DNA of 61,893 nt from CAYJAD01 sp964370015 (GTDB taxonomy: Bacteria; Desulfobacterota; Desulfovibrionia; Desulfovibrionales; Desulfovibrionaceae), in contig CAYJHD010000005.1 of assembly GCA_964370015.1 (NCBI GenBank), forward strand, positions 1 through 61,893, in the 5' to 3' direction. The notes beneath the pieces were generated by a model. The model saw only the letters and a program-made list of their open reading frames with translations. It did no database searches and had not been told where the DNA came from. Numbering within the stretch: position 1 is the first letter of the stretch; each line of letters starts with the position of its first letter. Below are positions 24,602 to 34,015 of the stretch, in pieces. The position numbers and the translations under genes are program-made.

Positions 24602-27600
24602 ATGTCAAATACCATATCCGGCGGCATATCTTTTTCAGGTATAGGTAGCGGAACCGACTTTAGTGCCATGATTGAGCAACTGAAAGAAGTTGAGTCTTTT
24701 CGCTTATATTCGCTCCAAGATTCGCGTGATGTGGCCACTGAAACCTATGAGGCTTTTCAAGATCTCATTAAGACGGTTACAGAAGCAAAAGAATCCCTCT
24801 CCTTGCTCAATACCTACGAAGAATTTTTAACCAAAATTGCTTCCAGTAGTAGCGAAGCCACCCTTGGTGTGAAAGCCGACGCAAATGCTGTGGACGGTAC
24901 CCATAAGATTGAAGTGAAGCAGCTTGCCAGTAATGCCATTTGGGCCAACAAGGGCAGCTACGCAGAAAAAAGTACCGTTATCAATAATACAGGTGCTGCA
25001 GAAGAGTTTTCTTATACCTACAAGGGTGAAACGCGCACTCTTTCCGTGCCGGCAGGTACCACTTTGGAAGGCTTTGCCAATATGGTGAACCAAGACAGGG
25101 CCAATCCTGGGGTGAGAGTAAGTATTTTAAAAACGGCCGACGGATATTCCTTCCAAGTGTCCGGCGATGAATCCGGTGCGGCGGCTTCTTTAGAAATACA
25201 TCCCTCGGGGCTCATGGGCTTAAGTGGAGCAGGTGGCACGTGGGAATCTTCTGCTTCTGTGGATATGGACACGGCTCTTAATGCCGGCAATGTGGCCAGT
25301 ACGTATTCGTACTCCTTGAAGTTAGATGGTATAGCCACCCCCATAGCTGTGAATGGCATCAACGGTGCTTCTTCTCAACAAGATTTGGTCAATGCCATCA
25401 ACGCCGCCGATACTCGCCCCGATGATATCGCTTCCATTGACGCCAATGGTAACTTGGTCATCAAAGGCCTTGAGTCCATGGATATTACCACCACATCACC
25501 TGATGGTGTGGAAAGTGCGGAAAATATTTCTGTAAAGCGCGAAAGTACCATAGATTTTGCCGGCTCACTGACCGAGCATACCATTGCCGGGCCCGCCAGT
25601 TATAGCTTTACTGCTGAAGGTAGTGCCACCCCTGTTGTTGTGAATATGACAGGCGGCCATACACAAAAAGATGTTTTGGATAAATTGGCTGAAGAAGGCT
25701 ATACGTGGACGAAAACTTCTGCCAACGGTCGCTCCGAAGTGGTCATTGAAGGTATTACAGGCGTACCGTCAAACTTTTTAGATACAGATTTAAGTAATCG
25801 CGGCTCTGTGCCCGTGAGTTCCTTCATGGTGGATACAGCTGGTTTACAAGCTGAATTTGCAGCGGGCTCTTCCTATAGTTTTGCCACTACGGGTGGTGAT
25901 AGCGTGACCTTCACCATGGACACCTTACACACGGCCACCGATGTGCTTAATAAGCTGAGCGATTTGGGTTATGCCTCTTCAGGCTCCGCAGTTGGTGATA
26001 CGTCAACCATTGGCGTAACTGGCATTAGTGATATGTCAGCTTTGACCAGCAAGCTTGGCGCTCACAACGTTATTGATGCAAAGATTTCTAGCAATATAAA
26101 TATGCTGGATGTGGGCGATGCCACCTTTGCCGCAAAAACCTATGAATTTAGAGACGAGGATAATAATCTTGTTTCCATTGCCATGGCTGATGGGCATACG
26201 CAAGATGACCTTCTCACAGCATTGGAGACGCATACCCCCACTGCATTTCCTTCCACAGTGACCGACGCCAATGGCAGACGTAGCATCACCATTTATGGTT
26301 TAAGCGATGCTTCTGCGCTTTTTGAAATGGATCCGGCCCACGCCACGGCAGCCACAGCAACTACTGCTTTGCCAGATTATAGCGAAGCCGTGGGCGGCGC
26401 CACGGAAACAGTACAAAGTGGCGTGGTTCCAACCACGTCGGAATGGGTATTCACCAAAGAAGACGGCAGCACTTTTTCCGTGGCTGTTTCCAATACCGAC
26501 ACCATGAGGGATGTGCTAGAAAGAGCTAAGACCACAGGGCCCATGACCTATTCGCACGACGCAACCACAGGCATTGTTACTCTGGATGGTATCACGTCGG
26601 TGAGTGGTATGCCGGGCGAAGTGTCCTTTGGCGGTTCGTTAACAGGGTCCGATGCGTGGCAGGTGCAAGCTTCGCAAGATGCTGTTTTTAAAGTGGATAA
26701 CTGGCCTCAAGATTTAACGTCCAGTACCAACGAGGTGCAAGGCGTTTTGGAAGGTATCACTCTTTCCTTGCGCGATGTGGGCACGGCGCAAATCACCGTG
26801 GCGGCCGATACGGACTCGGTGAAAGCCAATATTCAAACGGTGCTGGATGCCATAAACTCTGTGCTGAAAAAAGTACAGGATTTAACAGCCATTACTGAAG
26901 ATGTATCAGACTCTTATGATGACTCAACGCAAAGTGTTGCCAAAACTTCAGGCTCTGCTTTGACGGGAAATTATAGCACGCAGCTCTTTTTAAGTCGTTT
27001 TAAATCAGAAGCAGCTTCGCATCCTCCAGGATTCCAGCCCATGACGGCCGATGATATTTTCTCGGGCGACTTTATCTCAAGTTTAGCGCAAATGGGTATT
27101 AAAGTTTCTTCCGATGTGGATGACCCTAACTTTGGTCTTTTCAGTATTGCGCCTCAAGGAACCACGGAATCCATACAAGCCCTTGACCAAGCCGCTTTTG
27201 ATGATGCCATAGCAAAAAATTTAGAAGACGTTATTAATTTCTTTGCCGCCTCAGAAGAAGGGACTTCCTCGTCGGCTAACTTCCGTTATAATAATCACAT
27301 CGACGGCTTAACTCAGCCGGGAACGTACGATGTAAGTTATACGGTGGATGCTTCAGGTAAGCCCATAAACGTGTTCATTAATGGTGCACTGGCAAGCCCC
27401 AGCGAAACTGATCCAAACACTTTTTCAGCGGGCAGTGGCTCCGGAGATGCCGGAGGTATGGCCATCACCATTGACAACTTGGCTCCGGGCTCGTATTCAG
27501 GTAGCGTCTCAGTGCAGCAGGGTAAAGTGGGGCAATTGGAAGCTTTTCTTGCTGCAGAGTTGAAATATGTGACACCTAAGCCGTCTGAGCCAAACCTGAA

Positions 27601-27805
27601 TCAAAAAAACGGTGGCTTGCAAATTGCCGCCGAGGGCGCCAAATCTCTCATTGAGCAATTGGATACTAAGATTGGCGAAGAGTCGGATCGACTTGAACGC
27701 TGGGAAGAGACCGAAAGATTAAAGTTTGCTCGTTTAGATACTTTGCTTGGTTCTTATAACGGACAAATGGAAATGCTAGCCCAGCAAATCGGGCAATTGG
27801 GCTAA
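24602..27805 (+). CDS. fliD: Flagellar filament cap protein FliD, enlarged
   Basis: 1067 residues, against roughly 450-700 for most FliD. The N-terminal domain starts GIGSGTDFSAMIEQLKEVES, and the C-terminal region has the FliD heptad helices (QTVLDAINSVLKKVQDL, and LDTLLGSYNGQMEMLAQQIG at the end). Between them lie at least five related modules of about 90-100 residues starting near residues 244, 342, 432, 520 and 622, each with a strand, a spacer such as GHTQKDVLDKL, and a G(I/L)xxxS end. They resemble flagellin-IN motifs. It caps the growing filament and folds flagellin. GAGAGG precedes the ATG. It precedes fliS by 61 bases and has a sigma-28 promoter. Confidence 0.9.
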   Translation: MSNTISGGISFSGIGSGTDFSAMIEQLKEVESFRLYSLQDSRDVATETYEAFQDLIKTVTEAKESLSLLNTYEEFLTKIASSSSEATLGVKADANAVDGTHKIEVKQLASNAIWANKGSYAEKSTVINNTGAAEEFSYTYKGETRTLSVPAGTTLEGFANMVNQDRANPGVRVSILKTADGYSFQVSGDESGAAASLEIHPSGLMGLSGAGGTWESSASVDMDTALNAGNVASTYSYSLKLDGIATPIAVNGINGASSQQDLVNAINAADTRPDDIASIDANGNLVIKGLESMDITTTSPDGVESAENISVKRESTIDFAGSLTEHTIAGPASYSFTAEGSATPVVVNMTGGHTQKDVLDKLAEEGYTWTKTSANGRSEVVIEGITGVPSNFLDTDLSNRGSVPVSSFMVDTAGLQAEFAAGSSYSFATTGGDSVTFTMDTLHTATDVLNKLSDLGYASSGSAVGDTSTIGVTGISDMSALTSKLGAHNVIDAKISSNINMLDVGDATFAAKTYEFRDEDNNLVSIAMADGHTQDDLLTALETHTPTAFPSTVTDANGRRSITIYGLSDASALFEMDPAHATAATATTALPDYSEAVGGATETVQSGVVPTTSEWVFTKEDGSTFSVAVSNTDTMRDVLERAKTTGPMTYSHDATTGIVTLDGITSVSGMPGEVSFGGSLTGSDAWQVQASQDAVFKVDNWPQDLTSSTNEVQGVLEGITLSLRDVGTAQITVAADTDSVKANIQTVLDAINSVLKKVQDLTAITEDVSDSYDDSTQSVAKTSGSALTGNYSTQLFLSRFKSEAASHPPGFQPMTADDIFSGDFISSLAQMGIKVSSDVDDPNFGLFSIAPQGTTESIQALDQAAFDDAIAKNLEDVINFFAASEEGTSSSANFRYNNHIDGLTQPGTYDVSYTVDASGKPINVFINGALASPSETDPNTFSAGSGSGDAGGMAITIDNLAPGSYSGSVSVQQGKVGQLEAFLAAELKYVTPKPSEPNLNQKNGGLQIAAEGAKSLIEQLDTKIGEESDRLERWEETERLKFARLDTLLGSYNGQMEMLAQQIGQLG

Positions 27806-27866
27806 GGCCTAGACGCCAAGACAATTTATTGATAGTCAACGTAGATACTAACATACAGAGGTTCGC

Positions 27867-28700
27867 ATGAATAAGGCAGCACAAGCCTATTTTCAAACCA
27901 AGGTGAGTACCACAGATCAAGGGCAACTTTTACTCTTGCTCTATGATGGTGCGCTGAAATTTTTGCAGCAGGCCAGAGAAAAAATGCTGGAAAAAGATTA
28001 CGCCGCCAAGGGTATTCTCATTTCTAAGGTTATTGATATCATTAATGAGCTTACCAATACCCTTAATTTGGAAAAAGGGGGCACGCTGGCAGAAAACTTA
28101 AATAATCTGTATTTTTTGTGCACCACGCGTTTGTTGCAAGCCAATTTAAAAATGAATGTGGAACAATTGGACAGTGTTTCAGATATTTTATCGGGCTTGC
28201 GCTCAGCCTATGCAGAAATCATTGAAACGCCAGAAGCTAAAAGAGCCTCTGCGCAAATTGCGGCCAAGCTCAATGTGGATGCCTCCATTACGCAGCGCGC
28301 CGCCATGCAAACCCGCCACAATGTGGTAAATCCTTCGGCCATGGGTATGATGCAAGCCCGTAATGCGTATGGTTCCATGCAGCGTAGCATGCCCACGCCA
28401 GCGGCGGCTCCTACTCCTGCCCCTGCGGCGCCCTCATCGGGCATTGCTGCGGTCATGGCAAGCCCAGCTGCAGTGAAGCCGGCAGAACAGCATACTTTTG
28501 CTACAACAGAACAGGCTCCGGTTGCAGCTTCCACGGCGGCGTCCGCAGCAGGTTTGGGTGCTCCGGTGGCAGAAGCACCATCAGCTTCGTCGCCCAGTGC
28601 TCCCAGTGCGACCACGGCGCCCAGTACTCCGGCGGCACCTGCCGCACCCAAAGGATTTGGGGTCAAGGGCTTTGGCTACAACAAAGCTTTTGGAAAATAA
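27867..28700 (+). CDS. fliS: Flagellar export chaperone FliS with long C-terminal tail
   Basis: 277 residues. Residues 1 to about 130 form the usual FliS helical domain (AYFQTKVSTTDQGQLLLLLYDGALKFLQQA, quoted in part: LLLLLYDGALKFL), which binds the flagellin C-terminus before export. The rest is an Ala/Pro/Ser-rich disordered tail of about 130 residues ending in the repeated KGFGVKGFGYNKAFGK. Such a tail is not part of standard FliS. GAGG lies before ATG 27867. It is in an operon with fliD; flagellin itself is not in the window. The tail might contact another export component, which is speculation. Confidence 0.88.
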   Translation: MNKAAQAYFQTKVSTTDQGQLLLLLYDGALKFLQQAREKMLEKDYAAKGILISKVIDIINELTNTLNLEKGGTLAENLNNLYFLCTTRLLQANLKMNVEQLDSVSDILSGLRSAYAEIIETPEAKRASAQIAAKLNVDASITQRAAMQTRHNVVNPSAMGMMQARNAYGSMQRSMPTPAAAPTPAPAAPSSGIAAVMASPAAVKPAEQHTFATTEQAPVAASTAASAAGLGAPVAEAPSASSPSAPSATTAPSTPAAPAAPKGFGVKGFGYNKAFGK

Positions 28701-28711
28701 GATTTCATGAA

Positions 28712-28745
28712 GAAAGGACGTGATGTGCATCGCGTCCTTTCTTTA
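28712..28745 (+). terminator. Intrinsic terminator of fliD-fliS
   Basis: Fourteen-pair stem GAAAGGACGTGATG (28712-28725) / CATCGCGTCCTTTC (28728-28741) with one T-G pair, followed by TTTAT. Confidence 0.9.
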
Positions 28746-28948
28746 TATATGAGGCGGCAATGACAGTAAATGCGTATGCAAGTTATGCATAAAGTCTGCT
28801 GTACATACTCCCGCTATTTCCGCTAAAAAAGGAATATTACCCTCACCCCTTGCTTTCTCTTATTTAATGTCTATTTATTTCTAACGGTAAGGAATAGTAC
28901 TTAAATTTTCACGGCTGTAGAAGAATTCTACCAGAAATCACAAATATT

Positions 28949-28975
28949 GTTGACATTTTGAGGAATTTTGTATAA
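28949..28975 (+). promoter_or_regulatory. Promoter of guaB
   Basis: TTGACA (28949-28954) and TATAAA (28970-28975) 15 bases apart; TAAATT two bases on would give a 17-base spacer. The leader to guaB is about 45 bases. No purine riboswitch is seen. Confidence 0.65.
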
Positions 28976-29023
28976 ATTACCGTTTTAAATTGATTAACGA
29001 TAACAAACGCTTACGAGGATACC

Positions 29024-30475
29024 ATGCCTAGTAATTTTGGCAAAGCCCTTACCTTCGATGATATTTTATTACTTCCCGGATTTTCTGAAGTCACTCCTGA
29101 CCTAGTAGATATCACATCGCAACTGACAAAATCCATTCCTTTGCGCATTCCCATGCTTTCTGCCGCCATGGACACGGTGACAGAATCCGCCATGGCCATT
29201 TCCATGGCTCGTATGGGCGGCATTGGTATCGTGCACAAAAATATGACCATTGAGCGTCAACGCCTGCAAATTGAAAAGGTGAAAAAGTCTGAAAGTGGCA
29301 TGATCTTAGATCCCATCACTGTGGCTTCCACCGACTCTGTAAAGCAAGCCCTTGACCTCATGGCAGAATATCGCGTGTCCGGTTTGCCTGTGGTGGACGG
29401 CGACAAATTGGTGGGCATTTTGACCAACCGTGACGTGCGCTTTATCCAAGATGGCTCCAATACCTTAGTGCGCGAAGTTATGACTTCTAAAAATCTCGTC
29501 ACCGTGCCCATGGGTACTTCCCTTGACGAAGCTCGTAATCACTTGCATGAGCATAGAATTGAAAAGCTCTTGGTGGTGGATGACAATGGCCGTCTTCGCG
29601 GTCTCATCACCATGAAAGACATTGATAAAGTACAAAAATATCCCACATCTTGTAAGGATGACAAAGGTCGCCTTCGTGTGGGCGCCGCCATTGGTGTGGG
29701 CAATTTAGATCGCGCCGAAGCTTTGCTTGATGCCGGTGCTGACGTATTGGTGTTGGACTCTGCCCACGGGCATTCTTCCAACGTATTGCGTTCCATCCGC
29801 GACATTAAGGCTGCATTCCCCAACTGCCAACTGGTGGCTGGCAACGTGGGCACCTATGAAGGCGCCAAGGCCATTTTTGAAGCCGGTGCTGACACCGTTA
29901 AGGTGGGCATTGGACCCGGTTCCATTTGTACCACTCGTATTGTGGCAGGCGTAGGCGTGCCTCAAGTGACCGCCGTGCAAGAAGCCGCACGCGCCGCCAA
30001 AGAATTTGATCGTTGCTGCATAGCCGACGGCGGTATTAAATTCTCCGGTGACATCGTGAAAGCTCTAGCCATGGGCGCAGACACCATTATGATTGGTGGT
30101 CTTTTTGCCGGCACCGAAGAGAGCCCCGGCGAAACCATTTTATATCAAGGTCGTACCTATAAAATCTATCGCGGCATGGGTTCCATCGATGCCATGAAAG
30201 AAGGTTCTTCCGACCGTTACTTCCAAGAAGCTTCCAAGAAGCTCGTGCCTGAAGGCATCGTGGGCCGTGTGCCTTATCGCGGTGGCGTCATGGACTCCAT
30301 TTATCAGCTCATGGGCGGCTTGCGTTCCGGCATGGGTTATGTGGGCGCCAAAGACCTTAAGGAATTGCGCGACAAGACACAATATTGCGAAATTTCCGCT
30401 TCCGGCTTACGTGAAAGCCATGTGCATGATGTTATCATCACCAAGGAAGCCCCCAACTATCGCATCGACAACTAA
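29024..30475 (+). CDS. guaB: IMP dehydrogenase
   Basis: 483 residues. It oxidises IMP to XMP with NAD, the committed step of GMP synthesis. The TIM barrel is split by a pair of CBS domains (about residues 93-205). The catalytic Cys lies in GPGSICTTRIVAGVG, with LDSAHGHS, GGIKFSGDIVKAL and the flap region YRGMGSIDAM. GAGG precedes ATG 29024. guaA follows after about 145 bases containing a hairpin, so the two steps to GMP are encoded together. Confidence 0.97.
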   Translation: MPSNFGKALTFDDILLLPGFSEVTPDLVDITSQLTKSIPLRIPMLSAAMDTVTESAMAISMARMGGIGIVHKNMTIERQRLQIEKVKKSESGMILDPITVASTDSVKQALDLMAEYRVSGLPVVDGDKLVGILTNRDVRFIQDGSNTLVREVMTSKNLVTVPMGTSLDEARNHLHEHRIEKLLVVDDNGRLRGLITMKDIDKVQKYPTSCKDDKGRLRVGAAIGVGNLDRAEALLDAGADVLVLDSAHGHSSNVLRSIRDIKAAFPNCQLVAGNVGTYEGAKAIFEAGADTVKVGIGPGSICTTRIVAGVGVPQVTAVQEAARAAKEFDRCCIADGGIKFSGDIVKALAMGADTIMIGGLFAGTEESPGETILYQGRTYKIYRGMGSIDAMKEGSSDRYFQEASKKLVPEGIVGRVPYRGGVMDSIYQLMGGLRSGMGYVGAKDLKELRDKTQYCEISASGLRESHVHDVIITKEAPNYRIDN

Positions 30476-30523
30476 TATGAGTATGGCTTAAAGGGCCGTA
30501 GTATTAGGCATTGTATTCAAAGA

Positions 30524-30561
30524 GGGATATATACGTTTTACGAAAAAAGCGTGTATATCCC
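30524..30561 (+). terminator. Hairpin between guaB and guaA
   Basis: Stem GGGATATATACG (30524-30535) / CGTGTATATCCC (30550-30561), one G-T pair. Only a weak T tract follows, so it may attenuate rather than end transcription into guaA. Confidence 0.55.
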
Positions 30562-30621
30562 CCTGTTTATTAAAAGGGTTTCACGGCATTGCATCCCGTA
30601 AACATTACCAAGGAAAAAATT

Positions 30622-32166
30622 ATGCCAAGTAAAGTTATTATTATCGATTATGGCTCTCAAGTAACTCAGCTCATTGCGCGTCGCGTGCGTGAAGCTGGCG
30701 TTTATTCTGAAATCCACCCCTGCAATGTCACTGCAGAGGCTGTAAAAGCCATGAATCCCAACGCCATTATCCTCTCCGGTGGTCCTGCCTCCGTGGGTGA
30801 GGACGATGCCCCTACTCTTGATAAAGGCTTTTTAGATCTTGGCGTGCCAGTGCTTGGTATTTGTTATGGCATGCAATTGCTTGCGCAAAATCTTGGCGGT
30901 GAGTTGGCTCAATCTGTTACCCGCGAATATGGCCCCGCAGAACTTTCCTTTGTGGCCGATTCGCCTTTGTGGGCAGGTCTTGATAAGGGCCAAAAATCCC
31001 GCATTTGGATGAGCCATGGTGATAAGGTAAAATCTGTACCTGCAGGCTTTAGCATCATTGCCAGCACTCCCACCTTGGAAGTTGCCGCCATGGCCCATGA
31101 AGCCAAACAAATTTACGCCGTGCAATTCCACCCCGAAGTGCATCACAGCGTGGATGGCGAAAAAATCATCCGTAACTTCATTTTTGAAATTGCCAAAATC
31201 ACACCCGACTGGTCCATGTCTTCCTTCGTGACACGTTGTATTGACGAAATGGCCGCTCAAGTGGGCCCCGATAGCCATGTGGTATGTGCTCTTTCCGGCG
31301 GTATCGATTCCACCGTGGTGGCTGTGCTCTTGCACAAAGCCATAGGTCATCGTTTACATTGTATTTTTGTGGATAACGGCGTGCTTCGCCTCAATGAAGG
31401 TGAAGAAGTGGTTAACTACTTGCGTGAGCACTTCGACCTCAATTTGAAATTTGTTCAAGCCCAAGATTTGTTCCTCAACAAGTTGAAAGGCGTGGATGAC
31501 CCTGAGAAGAAGCGCAAAATCATCGGTCACACCTTCATTGAAGTGTTTGATGATGAAGCCAAAGCCCTCGGTCAAGTGGATTATCTTGCTCAAGGTACGC
31601 TCTATCCCGACGTTATTGAGTCCATTTCCCATAAGGGCCCCAGTGCTGTTATCAAGAGTCACCACAATGTGGGCGGCTTGCCAGAAACCATGAAGATGAA
31701 GCTCATTGAGCCTTTGCGTGAGCTCTTTAAGGATGAAGTTCGTAAGGTTGCCGCAGAGCTTGGCATGCCCGATTCCATCGTATGGCGTCATCCCTTCCCT
31801 GGGCCAGGTCTTGCCATTCGTATTCTTGGTGAAATCACCGAAGAGCGTTTGGAAATTTTGCGCAGAGCTGACAAAGTGGTGCAAGAAGAGCTTAAAGAAT
31901 CCGGCTGGTACCGTAAGGTATGGCAAGGTTTCGCCGTGCTCTTGCCGCTGAAGACTGTGGGCGTCATGGGCGATGGCCGCACCTATGAGCACGTTATTGC
32001 ATTACGCATCGTGGATAGCGTGGACGCCATGACAGCCGACTGGGCTCGCTTGCCTGCGGAGCTTTTGGAGCGCATGTCCAGCCGTATTATTAATGAAGTG
32101 AAGGGTGTTAACCGCGTGGTATATGACATTTCGTCCAAGCCACCTAGCACCATCGAATGGGAATAA
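30622..32166 (+). CDS. guaA: GMP synthase (glutamine-hydrolysing)
   Basis: 514 residues. It aminates XMP to GMP with ATP and glutamine. The N-terminal class-I glutaminase has the nucleophile Cys in GICYGMQLLAQ and the His-Glu pair in QFHPEVHHS. The ATP-pyrophosphatase domain has the P-loop LSGGIDSTV, and the C-terminal dimerisation domain ends with the conserved KPPSTIEWE. ATG 30622 follows AAGGA at seven bases; the earlier in-frame ATG lacks a site. A palindromic family-B repeat follows the stop. Confidence 0.97.
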   Translation: MPSKVIIIDYGSQVTQLIARRVREAGVYSEIHPCNVTAEAVKAMNPNAIILSGGPASVGEDDAPTLDKGFLDLGVPVLGICYGMQLLAQNLGGELAQSVTREYGPAELSFVADSPLWAGLDKGQKSRIWMSHGDKVKSVPAGFSIIASTPTLEVAAMAHEAKQIYAVQFHPEVHHSVDGEKIIRNFIFEIAKITPDWSMSSFVTRCIDEMAAQVGPDSHVVCALSGGIDSTVVAVLLHKAIGHRLHCIFVDNGVLRLNEGEEVVNYLREHFDLNLKFVQAQDLFLNKLKGVDDPEKKRKIIGHTFIEVFDDEAKALGQVDYLAQGTLYPDVIESISHKGPSAVIKSHHNVGGLPETMKMKLIEPLRELFKDEVRKVAAELGMPDSIVWRHPFPGPGLAIRILGEITEERLEILRRADKVVQEELKESGWYRKVWQGFAVLLPLKTVGVMGDGRTYEHVIALRIVDSVDAMTADWARLPAELLERMSSRIINEVKGVNRVVYDISSKPPSTIEWE

Positions 32167-32171
32167 TTGAT

Positions 32172-32294
32172 TTTTTGTTGAAAAAGAGCCATCTGCTGCG
32201 TCAGGCTTGTTTTTTGCTTCGGTCGAGTATGTTTGATACACTTCCTACGCAAAAAAAGTCGCCTTCCTTGCAGCTCACCCTTTTTGAACAAAAA
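32172..32294 (+). repeat. Family-B palindromic repeat, copy B1
   Basis: 123 non-coding bases between guaA and tatB. Terminal inverted repeats TTTTTGTT(G)AAAAAG and, at the right end read in reverse, TTTTTGTT(C)AAAAAG. The whole element is an imperfect palindrome: TTTTTTGC (32210-32217) pairs with GCAAAAAA (32249-32256), and GTAT (32227-32230) with ATAC (32236-32239). It aligns with B2 at 37388-37516. MITE-like; no target duplication was proven. Confidence 0.7.
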
Positions 32295-32381
32295 CTCATG
32301 ATGTTTGAAATATAAGCGTTTTGATGGCGGGCATGGGTAAAAAAACCTGTCCGTCATCATTTTTGTAGTGAGAGGTGAATC

Positions 32382-32834
32382 ATGTTCGGCATTGGAAGTA
32401 CAGAACTTTTAGTTATCTTGATTGTGGCCTTGGTGGTGCTTGGGCCCAAATCCCTTCCGGGGATTGCCAAAACTGTGGGTAAGGTCATGGGCGAATTTCG
32501 TCGTGTCTCCACAGATTTTCAGCGCACCATGAATGCTGAAGTGGCCAATGAAGAACATGAAAAGCGCAAAAAAGAAGCGGAAGAAGAGCTTTTTGGGCAA
32601 GATAAGGCAGCTGCTAAAAGTGCCGATGCCAGCACAGCCAAGCCGGCTCCCGCCGCTGAAGATTCTCCTGTGGTGGATACCGAAGCCACAACACCTGCCC
32701 AAGCTTGCGCTGAAACGCCTGCCACCACCGTAGCAGAAGATTCCCCCGTGGCCATGGCCGTGGCAAAGGCGCAAGCCGAAGCTGAAGCCACCGCCCCAGC
32801 ACCCGCTCCTGCAAAAGAAAAGGAAATGGCATGA
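32382..32834 (+). CDS. tatB: Twin-arginine translocase subunit TatB
   Basis: 150 residues. The N-terminal helix MFGIGSTELLVILIVALVV followed by LGPKSLPGIAKTVGKVM and an amphipathic helix is that of TatB. The last 70 residues are acidic and Ala/Pro-rich. With TatC it forms the receptor for folded proteins carrying twin-arginine signals. GAGAGG precedes the ATG. Its stop overlaps the tatC start (ATGA), showing translational coupling. Confidence 0.92.
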   Translation: MFGIGSTELLVILIVALVVLGPKSLPGIAKTVGKVMGEFRRVSTDFQRTMNAEVANEEHEKRKKEAEEELFGQDKAAAKSADASTAKPAPAAEDSPVVDTEATTPAQACAETPATTVAEDSPVAMAVAKAQAEAEATAPAPAPAKEKEMA

Positions 32835-34015
32835 GCACCGAGAAGCCATTAGCCGCCGTTTCTGCGCCCATTGCGGAGTCTGTTGTCGAACCTCAAGAAG
32901 AAATTTTAGAAGGCGTGGTTCCGGCTCCGGACAATCATGAAGAGGGTACTCCGCCATCCGAAGAGCCAAATTCCACGACGGAGAACGATGGCTCACCCCA
33001 TGAAGAGGTGACTTCTGACGCTGAAACGTCTGATGTTAGCCCCTCAGACCTTGCCGCTACCGAAGCCATAATCCATGATAGTGTTTCTACTTCTGATGAA
33101 AATGTTGAGCCATCGGCCATAGAAGCCGCCATGCAAGCCACCGAACTCGCCGGCACACAGACTTTTGATCAGAAGAAAAAAGAACAGCGCACCCCGCCAC
33201 CACGCAAAACACGCGAAGAGCGTGGGCTTCCTCCCAAAGGGGAAGAACCCACCGAAGAAGAACCCAAGGGTATGACCCTCATGGAGCATTTGACCGAATT
33301 GCGCACGCGTTTGGTGCGTTCTTTCATTGCCGTGGGCCTTGCTTTCATCGTGTGTTATACCTTTGCAGAGCAACTATTTGCCGAGCTTTGCAAGCCTCTC
33401 ATTGCGGCCTTGCCCGAAGGTTCCAAGCTCATCTTCACCGCCTTGCCCGAAGCCTTTTTTGTGTATGTGCAAGTGGGGCTCTTGGCGGCAGTTTTTGTGG
33501 CTTCGCCCTTTCTCTTTTATCAAATTTGGTCTTTCATTTCTCCCGGCCTGTACGATGAAGAAAAGAAGTACATGATACCCATGGCGGTTATTTCCGCAGG
33601 ATTTTTCATAGCCGGGGCGTCATTTTGTTTCTTCATGGTATTTCCCTATGCATTCACCTTTTTTGTGGGCTTTGCCAGCGAAGACATTGCGGCCATGCCC
33701 TCGCTCAGTGAATATCTCAGCTTTGCCATGAAATTGCTCATTGCTTTTGGGCTTATTTTTGAAATGCCGCTCTTTACCTTCTTTTTGGCGCGTATGGGCG
33801 TCATCACCGCGGCTCTCATGCGTAAAGTGCGTAAATATGCAGTGTTATGTTCTTTCATCATAGCGGCCATATTGACGCCCCCCGATGTGATTTCACAATT
33901 ACTCATGGCCCTTCCCATGATGATTTTGTATGAAATGAGCATAGGCGTGGCGGCCATGTTTGGTCGCAAAAAAAAGCAAGAAGCAGAAGCCGACACGGCA
34001 CAAGAGGAAGCTTAA
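32831..34015 (+). CDS. tatC: Twin-arginine translocase subunit TatC with N-terminal extension
   Basis: 394 residues. The six-helix TatC core starts near residue 147 with GMTLMEHLTELRTRLVRSF and includes the conserved SPFLFYQIWSFISPGLYDEEK (quoted in part: FYQIWSFISPGLY) and PPDVISQLLMALPM. The first 146 residues are a Glu/Ser/Pro-rich acidic extension absent from normal TatC of about 250 residues. The start is supported by the ATGA overlap with tatB and an AAAGGA site. An internal start near 33271 is possible but has only a weak site. A Lys/Glu-rich tail ends the protein. Confidence 0.9.
   Translation: MSTEKPLAAVSAPIAESVVEPQEEILEGVVPAPDNHEEGTPPSEEPNSTTENDGSPHEEVTSDAETSDVSPSDLAATEAIIHDSVSTSDENVEPSAIEAAMQATELAGTQTFDQKKKEQRTPPPRKTREERGLPPKGEEPTEEEPKGMTLMEHLTELRTRLVRSFIAVGLAFIVCYTFAEQLFAELCKPLIAALPEGSKLIFTALPEAFFVYVQVGLLAAVFVASPFLFYQIWSFISPGLYDEEKKYMIPMAVISAGFFIAGASFCFFMVFPYAFTFFVGFASEDIAAMPSLSEYLSFAMKLLIAFGLIFEMPLFTFFLARMGVITAALMRKVRKYAVLCSFIIAAILTPPDVISQLLMALPMMILYEMSIGVAAMFGRKKKQEAEADTAQEEA

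Noticed and set aside
28745..29023. Purine riboswitch before guaB
   Set aside because: The predicted leader is only about 45 bases and the conserved loop-loop sequences are absent.
29705..30382. Open frames antisense to guaB
   Set aside because: Pure shadows of a conserved gene.
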